From Norana najaformis (Eukaryota > Annelida > Clitellata > Crassiclitellata > Hormogastridae): DNA of 64,000 nucleotides. Of this stretch, positions 56,601 to 64,000 are shown piece by piece. The stretch is taken from positions 2,316,462-2,380,461 of the forward strand of contig OZ029928.1 of NCBI GenBank assembly GCA_964023275.1. The letters are read 5' to 3'. A model generated the notes under the pieces. That model was given only the letters and a program-made list of their open reading frames with translations, did no database searches and was not told the origin of the DNA. Both the position numbers and the translations under genes were made by a program. Numbering within the stretch: position 1 is the stretch's first letter; the number at the start of each line of letters is the position of its first letter.

Positions 56601-59600
56601 TTTCACTGCTGGTTCTCTGCTTTCCTTTGTAGTCAGCCACAACGTGAAGTCTCCTCCCATATCCCAGGTTAATTACTATCTTCTAACAATGTTGGCCGTG
56701 TTAAAATTATATTTAAATCTATGTTCTTTTTCTTTTAGTTAAGTCTTGAGCATAGCTATGTCAGTTTATATAGCAATACGTGTAGATCCATATTGCCTTG
56801 CTCTATTTTCGCAAGCAGGTACTGAAACATGTTATATTCTTTGCATCTTTTGGAAGTAAGAAACAGGCGGTATATGACTTTTTACTTGCGAAAACATTTA
56901 TGTGTTACTTACTTGTTTTATTGAGAATTTGACTTTTGAAACGTACTTTTGAATGGGTGTAACCAGGAGTTTAGAATCAAGGCCCTGGCCTGAATTCTTG
57001 ATCAATACTGAGAAGCTTGACCCTTGACCTGCGGTTGAATATTTAAAAGAGACTGGAGATATCTAGAACTGCATTCATCTATTGTTATTGATGTCTGCAA
57101 CAATCAATAAATAACAATGTCAAAATCTAACTTCTAAGTTTATCTAGCCTACCTTTTCACTGCTGGTTCTCTGCTTTCCTTTGTAGTCAGCCACAACGTA
57201 AAGTCTCCTCCCATATCCCAGGTTAATTGCTATCTTCTAACAATGTTGGCCGTGTTAAAATTATATTTAAATCTATGTTCCTTCTCTTTTAGTTAAGTCT
57301 TGAGCATAGCTATGTCAGTTTATATAGCAATACGTGTAGATCCATATTGCCTTGCTCTATTTTCGCAAGCAGGTACTGAAACATGTTATATTCTTTGCAT
57401 CTTTTGGAAGTAAGAAACAGGCGGTATATGACTTTTTACTTGCGAAAACATTTATGTGTTACTTAATATAACGGGGACATTTTTGGCTTCCGTTAAAGTG
57501 GATCTGATATAAAAAAGTATGTTAACACACATCGTTTACTTGTTTTATTGAGAATTTGACTTTTGAAAAGTACTTTGGAATGGGTGTAACCAGGGGTTTA
57601 GAATCAAGGCCCTGGCCTAAATTCTTGATCAATACTGGGAAGCTTGACCCTTGACCTGCGGTTGAACATTTAAAAGAGACGAGATATCTAGAACTGCATT
57701 CATCTATTGTTATTGATGTCTGCAACAATCAATAAATAACAATGTCAAAATCTAACTTCTAAGTTTATCTAGCCTACCTTTTCACTGCTGGTTCTCTGCT
57801 TTCCTTTGTAGTCAGCCACAACGTAAAGTCTCCTCCCATATCCCAGGTTAATTGCTATCTTCTAACAATGTTGGCCGTGTTAAAATTATATTTAAATCTA
57901 TGTTCTTTCTCTTTTAGTTAAGTCTTGAGCGTTGCTATGTCAGTTTATATAGCAATACGTGTAGATCCATATTGCCTTGCTCTATTTTAGCAAGCAGGTA
58001 CTGAAACATGTTATATTCTTTGCACCTTTTGGAAGTAAGAAACAGGCGGTATATGACTTTTTACTTGCGAAAACATTTATGTGTTACTTAATATAACGGG
58101 GACATTTTTGGCTTCCATTAAAGTGGATCTGATATAAAAAAGTATGTTAACACACATCGTTTACTTGTTTTATTGAGAATTTGACTTTTGAAACGTACTT
58201 TGAATGGGTGTAACCAGGAGTTTAGAGTCAAGGCCCTGGCCTGAATTCTTGATCAATACTGAGAAGCTTGACCCTTGACCTTCCATTTAAAAGAGACTGG
58301 AGATATCTAGAACTGCATTCATCTATTGTTATTGATGTCTGCAACAATCAATAAATAACAATGTCAAAATCTAACTTCTAAGTTTATCTAGCCTACCTTT
58401 TCACTGCTGGTTCTCTGCTTTCCTTTGTAGTCAGCCACAACGTAAAGTCTCCTCCCATATCCCAGGTTAATTACTATCTTCTAACAATGTTGCCGTGTTA
58501 AAATTATATTTAAATCTATGTTCTTTTTCTTTTAGTTAAGTCTTGAGCATAGCTATGTCAGTTTATATAGCAATACGTGTAGATCCATATTGCCTTGCTC
58601 TATTTTCGCAAGCAGGTACTGAAACATGTTATATTCTTTGCATCTTCTGGAAGTAAGAAACAGGCGGTATATGACTTTTTACTTGCGAAAACATTTATGT
58701 GTTTCTTAATATAACGGGGACATTTTTGGCTTCCAATAAAGTGGATCTGATATAAAAAAAGTATATTAACACACATCGTTTACTTGTTTTATTGAGAATT
58801 TGACTTTTGAAACGCACTTTTCAATGGGTGTAACCAGGAGTTTAGAATCAAGGCCCTGGCCTGAATTCTTGATCAATACTGGGAAGCTTGACCCTTGACC
58901 TGCGGTTGAACATTTAAAAGAGACTGGAGATATCTAGAACTGCATTCATCTATTGTTATTGATGTCTGCAACAATCAATAAATAACAATGTCAAAATCTA
59001 ACTTCTAAGTTTATCTAGCCTACCTTTTCACTGCTGGTTCTCTGCTTTCCTTTGTAGTCAGCCACAACGTAAAGTCTCCTCCCATATCCCAGGTTAATTG
59101 CTATCTTCTAACAATGTTGGCCGTGTTAAAATTATATTTAAATCTATGTTCTTTCTCTTTTAGTTAAGTCTTGAGCGTTGCTATGTCAGTTTATATAGCA
59201 ATACGTGTAGATCCATATTGCCTTGCTCTATTTTCGCAAGCAGGTACTGAAACATGTTATATTCTTTGCACCTTTTGGAAGTAAGAAACAGGCGGTATAT
59301 GACTTTTTACTTGCGAAAACATTTATGTGTTACTTAATATAACGGGGACATTTTTGGCTTCCATTAAAGTGGATCTGATATAAAAAAGTATGTTAACACA
59401 CATCGTTTACTTGTTTTATTGAGAATTTGACTTTTGAAACGTACTTTGAATGGGTGTAACCAGGAGTTTAGAGTCAAGGCCCTGGCCTGAATTCTTGATC
59501 AATACTGGGAAGCTTGACCCTTGACCTTCCATTTAAAAGAGACTGGAGATATCTAGAACTGCATTCATCTATTGTTATTGATGTCTGCAACAATCAATAA

Positions 59601-62600
59601 ATAACAATGTCAAAATCTAACTTCTAAGTTTATCTAGCCTACCTTTTCACTGCTGGTTCTCTGCTTTCCTTTGTAGTCAGCCACAACGTAAAGTCTCCTC
59701 CCATATCCCAGGTTAATTACTATCTTCTAACAATGTTGGCCGTGTTAAAATTATATTTAAATCTATGTTCTTTTTCTTTTAGTTAAGTCTTGAGCATAGC
59801 TATGTCAGTTTATATAGCAATACGTGTAGATCCATATTGCCTTGCTCTATTTTCGCAAGCAGGTACTGAAACATGTTATATTCTTTGCATCTTTTGGAAG
59901 TAAGAAACAGGGGGTATATGACTTTTTACTTGCGAAAACATTTATGTGTTACTTAATATAACGGGGACATTTTTGGCTTCCGTTAAAGTGGATCTGATAT
60001 AAAAAAGTATGTTAACACACATCGTTTACTTGTTTTATTGAGAATTTGACTTTTGAAACGTACTTTGGAATGGGTGTAACCAGGAGTTTAGAATCAAGGC
60101 CCTGGCCTGAATTCTTGATCAATACAGGGAAGCTTGACCCTTGACCTGCGGTTGAACATTTAAAAGAGACTGGAGATATCTAGAACTGCATTCATCTATT
60201 GTTATTGATGTCTGCAACAATCAATAAATAACAATGTCAAAATCTAACTTCTAAGTTTATCTAGCCTACCTTTTCACTGCTGGTTCTCTGCTTTCCTTTG
60301 TAGTCAGCCACAACGTGAAGTCTCCTCCCATATCCCAGGTTAATTACTATCTTCTAACAATGTTGGCCGTGTTAAAATTATATTTAAATCTATGTTCTTT
60401 TCTTTTAGTAATGTCTTGAGCATAGCTATGTCAGTTTATATAGCAATACGTGTAGATCCATATTGCCTTGCTCTATTTTCGCAAGCAGGTACTGAAACAT
60501 GTTATATTCTTTGCATCTTTGGAAGTAAGAAACAGGCGGTATATGACTTTTTACTTGCGAAAACATTTATGTGTATACTTACTTGTTTTATTGAGAATTT
60601 GACTTTTGAAACTTAACTTTTTGAATGGGTGTAACCAGGAGTTTAGAATCAAGGCCCTGGCCTGAATTCTTGATCAATACTGAGAAGCTTGACCCTTGAC
60701 CTGCGGTTGAATATTTAAAAGAGACTGGAGATATCTAGAACTGCATTCATCTATTGTTATTGATGTCTGCAACAATCAATAAATAACAATGTCAAAATCT
60801 AACTTCTAAGTTTATCTAGCCTACCTTTTCACTGCTGGTTCTCTGCTTTCCTTTGTAGTCAGCCACAACGTAAAGTCTCCTCCCATATCCCAGGTTAATT
60901 GCTATCTTCTAACAATGTTGGCCGTGTTAAAATTATATTTAAATCTATGTTCCTTCTCTTTTAGTTAAGTCTTGAGCATAGCTATGTCAGTTTATATAGC
61001 AATACGTGTAGATCCATATTGCCTTGCTCTATTTTCGCAAGCAGGTACTGAAACATGTTATATTCTTTGCATCTTTTGGAAGTAAGAAGAACAGGCGGTA
61101 TATGACTTTTTACTTGCGAAAACATTTATGTGTTACTTAATATAACGGGGACATTTTTGGCTTCCGTTTAAAGTGGATCTGATATAAAAAAGTATGTTAA
61201 CACACATCGTTTACTTGTTTTATTGAGAATTTGACTTTTGAAAAGTACTTTGGAATGGGTGTAACCAGGGGTTTAGAATCAAGGCCCTGGCCTAAATTCT
61301 TGATCAATACTGGGAAGCTTGACCCTTGACCTGCGGTTGAACATTTAAAAGAGACGAGATATCTAGAACTGCATTCATCTATTGTTATTGATGTCTGCAA
61401 CAATCAATAAATAACAATGTCAAAATCTAACTTCTAAGTTTATCTAGCCTACCTTTTCACTGCTGGTTCTCTGCTTTCCTTTGTAGTCAGCCACAACATA
61501 AAGTCTCCTCCCATATCCCAGGTTAATTGCTATCTTCTAACAATGTTGGCCGTGTTAAAATTATATTTAAATCTATGTTCTTTCTCTTTTAGTTAAGTCT
61601 TGAGCGTTGCTATGTCAGTTTATATAGCAATACGTGTAGATCCATATTGCCTTGCTCTATTTTAGCAAGCAGGTACTGAAACATGTTATATTCTTTGCAC
61701 CTTTTGGAAGTAAGAAACAGGCGGTATATGACTTTTTACTTGCGAAAACATTTATGTGTTACTTAATATAACGGGGACATTTTTGGCTTCCATTAAAGTG
61801 GATCTGATATAAAAAAGTATGTTAACACACATCGTTTACTTGTTTTATTGAGATTTGACTTTTGAAACGTACTTTGAATGGGTGTAACCAGGAGTTTAGA
61901 GTCAAGGCCCTGGCCTGAATTCTTGATCAATACTGAGAAGCTTGACCCTTGACCTTCCATTTAAAAGAGACTGGAGATATCTAGAACTTGCATTCATCTA
62001 TAGATTTATTGATGGTCTGCAACAATCAATAAATAACAATGTCAAAATCTAACTTCTAAGTTTATCTAGCCTACCTTTTCACTGCTGGTTCTCTGCTTTC
62101 CTTTGTAGTCAGCCACAACGTAAAGTCTCCTCCCATATCCCAGGTTAATTACTATCTTCTAACAATGTTGGCCGTGTTAATAATTATATTTAAATCTATG
62201 TTCTTTCTCTTTTAGTTAAGTCTTGAGCATAGCTATGTCAGTTTATATAGCAATACGTGTAGATCCATATTGCCTTGCTCTATTTTCGCAAGCAGGTACT
62301 GAAACATGTTATATTCTTTGCATCTTTTGGAAGTAAGAACAGGCGTATATGACTTTTTACTTGCGAAAACATTTATGTGTTACTTACTTGTTTTATTGAG
62401 AATTTGACTTTTGAAACGTACTTTTGAATGGGTGTAACCAGGAGTTTAGAATCAAGGCCCTGGCCTGAATTCTTGATCAATACTGAGAAGCTTGACCCTT
62501 GACCTGCGGTTGAATATTTAAAAGAGACTGGAGATATCTAGAACAGCATTCATCTATTGTTATTGATGTCTGCAACAATCAATAAATAACAATGTCAAAA

Positions 62601-64000
62601 TCTAACTTCTAAGTTTATCTAGCCTACCTTTTCACTGCTGGTTCTCTGCTTTCCTTTGTAGTCAGCCACAACGTAAAGTCTCCTCCCATATCCCAGGTTA
62701 ATTGCTATCTTCTAACAATGTTGGCCGTGTTAAAATTATATTTAAATCTATGTTCCTTCTCTTTTAGTTAAGTCTTGAGCATAGCTATGTCAGTTTATAT
62801 AGCAATACGTGTAGATCCATATTGCCTTGCTCTATTTTCGCAAGCAGGTACTGAAACATGTTATATTCTTTGCATCTTTTGGAAGTAAGAAACAGGCGGT
62901 ATATGACTTTTTACTTGCGAAAACATTTATGTGTTACTTAATATAACGGGGACATTTTGGGCTTCCGTTAAAGTGGATCTGATATAAAAAAGTAATGTTA
63001 ACACACATCGTTTACTTGTTTTATTGAGAATTTGACTTTTGAAAAGTACTTTGGAATGGGTTGTAACCAGGGGGTTTAGAATCAAGGCCCTGGCCTAAAT
63101 TCTTGATCAATACTGAGAAGCTTGACCCTTGACCTGCGGTTGAACATTTAAAAGAGGACTGGGAGATATCTAGAACTGCATTCATCTATTGTTATTGATG
63201 TCTGCAACAATCAATAAATAACAATGTCAAAATCTAACTTCTAAGTTTTATCTAGCCTACCTTTTCACTGCTGGTTCTCTGCTTTCCTTTGTAGTCAGCC
63301 ACAACGTAAAGGTCCTCCTCCCATATCCCAGGTTAATTGCTATCTTCTAACAATGTTGGCCGTGTTAAAATTATATTTAAATCTATGTTCTTTCTCTTTT
63401 TAGTTAAGTCTTGAGCGTTGCTATGTCAGTTTATATAGCAATACGTGTAGATCCATATTGCCTTGCTCTATTTTAGCAAGCAGGTACTGAAACATGTTTA
63501 TATTCTTTGCACCTTTTGGAAGTAAGAAACAGGCGGTATATGACTTTTTACTTGCGAAAACATTTATGTGTTACTTAATATAACGGGGACATTTTTGGCT
63601 TCCATTAAAGTGGATCTGATATAAAAAAGTATGTTAACACACATCGTTTACTTTGTTTTATTGAGAATTTGACTTTTGAAACGTACTTTGAATGGGTGTA
63701 ACCAGGAGTTTAGAGTCAAGGCCCTGGCCTGAATTCTTGATCAATACTGGGAAAGCTTGACCCTTGACCTTCCATTTAAAAGAGACTGGAGATATCTAGA
63801 ACTGCATTCATCTATTGTTATTGATGACTGCAACAATCAATAAATAACAATGTCAAAATCTAACTTCTAAGTTTATCTAGCCTACCTTTTCACTGCTGGT
63901 TCTCTGCTTTCCTTTGTAGTCAGCCACAACGTAAAGTCTCCTCCCATATCCCAGGTTAATTACTATCTTCTAACAATGTTGGCCGTGTTAAAATTATTTA
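50605..64000 (+). repeat. Tandem array of a ~627-bp monomer (about 22 units, continues past window)
   Basis: Using gtcttgagc as anchor, monomers begin at 50619, 51246, 51875, 52504, 53131, 53685, 54313, 54867, 55495, 56124, 56743, 57297, 57922, 58540, 59168, 59787, 60413, 60969, 61597, 62220, 62772 and 63409. Periods fall into classes of about 625-629, about 619 and about 552-556 bp. The short class lacks about 73 bases between two ttactt words. The 619 class has ccttccatttaaaag in place of cctgcggttgaacatttaaaag. Monomer-to-monomer joins are ctatgttcttt(t/c)tcttttag. Each unit carries an aataaa in caatcaataaataac. Small open frames inside (e.g. 51935-52153, 55555-55773, 57522-57728, 61197-61403) are repeats of the same non-coding sequence. 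No coding function is supported. Confidence 0.95.
50813..50818 (+). terminator. Candidate poly(A) signal of gene B
   Basis: aataaa in ccaataaagtgg, 300 bases after the gene B stop codon, inside the first monomer of the array; the equivalent in gene A is attaaa at 20135. If used, the satellite monomer is itself the 3'UTR end of the gene. Confidence 0.4.

Noticed and set aside
50605-64000. CRISPR-like array
   Set aside because: Monomers are about 627 bp and repeat head to tail without unique spacers; this is satellite DNA in an animal genome.

Overview
This is a window of animal nuclear DNA: spliced genes, AT-rich, with many broken non-LTR retrotransposons, tRNA-derived SINEs, DNA transposons and microsatellites. 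There are no operons or bacterial signals. The main finding is a pair of co-oriented paralogous genes that I assembled exon by exon. Gene A spans 12566-19577 and gene B spans 42590-50513. Each encodes a type II membrane precursor with a BRICHOS domain. In each, a separate last exon adds a furin-type site (RYKR) followed by a short, Trp-rich peptide with two cysteines. Transmembrane segment, BRICHOS and C-terminal beta-hairpin peptide is the known layout of annelid antimicrobial precursors (arenicin, alvinellacin, capitellacin and nicomicin families), so the organism is most likely a marine annelid (inference). Both predicted mature peptides have a net charge of about -2, whereas the known family members are cationic.

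Layout: 1-440, 3' tail of a CR1-like LINE. 1.5 kb, SINE. 2.76-3.2 kb, LINE tail ending in an (ATG)n run. 5.4-8.1 kb, a DNA transposon with long diverged terminal inverted repeats and a two-part open frame split only by one TGA. 9.66-10.94 kb, LTR-like and gag-like remnants. 12.45-20.57 kb, gene A and its 3' flank. 21.5-22.4 kb, piggyBac remnant. 23-28.5 kb, LINE fragments and a dead C2H2 zinc-finger piece. 28.65-29.70 kb (minus), an intact 349-residue Golgi glycosyltransferase-like gene. 31.72-31.87 kb, an orphan cysteine-rich candidate exon. 32-37.2 kb, a dense LINE graveyard with (AAT)n/(ATT)n hairpins. 39-40.5 kb, a young LINE fragment with target-site duplication, a minisatellite and a SINE. 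42.49-50.51 kb, gene B. About 50.6-64.0 kb, a tandem array of about 22 monomers of roughly 627 bp.

History of the BRICHOS locus: exons 1-3 of A and B are clearly diverged. From within intron 3 through exons 4-6 and the 3' flank (about 14.74-20.57 kb against 46.15-51.24 kb) the two are nearly identical. The 3' flank carries the candidate poly(A) signal and occurs once behind gene A. Behind gene B the same segment has been amplified into the satellite array, with length variants and multi-monomer higher-order duplications. The variation between the two copies is concentrated in the mature-peptide exon.

Limits: identities rest on motif recognition without searches. Exon joins are inferred from splice signals, phase and conservation between the two paralogues, without transcripts. 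The last 3 kb carry many single-base indels and may be poorly polished.
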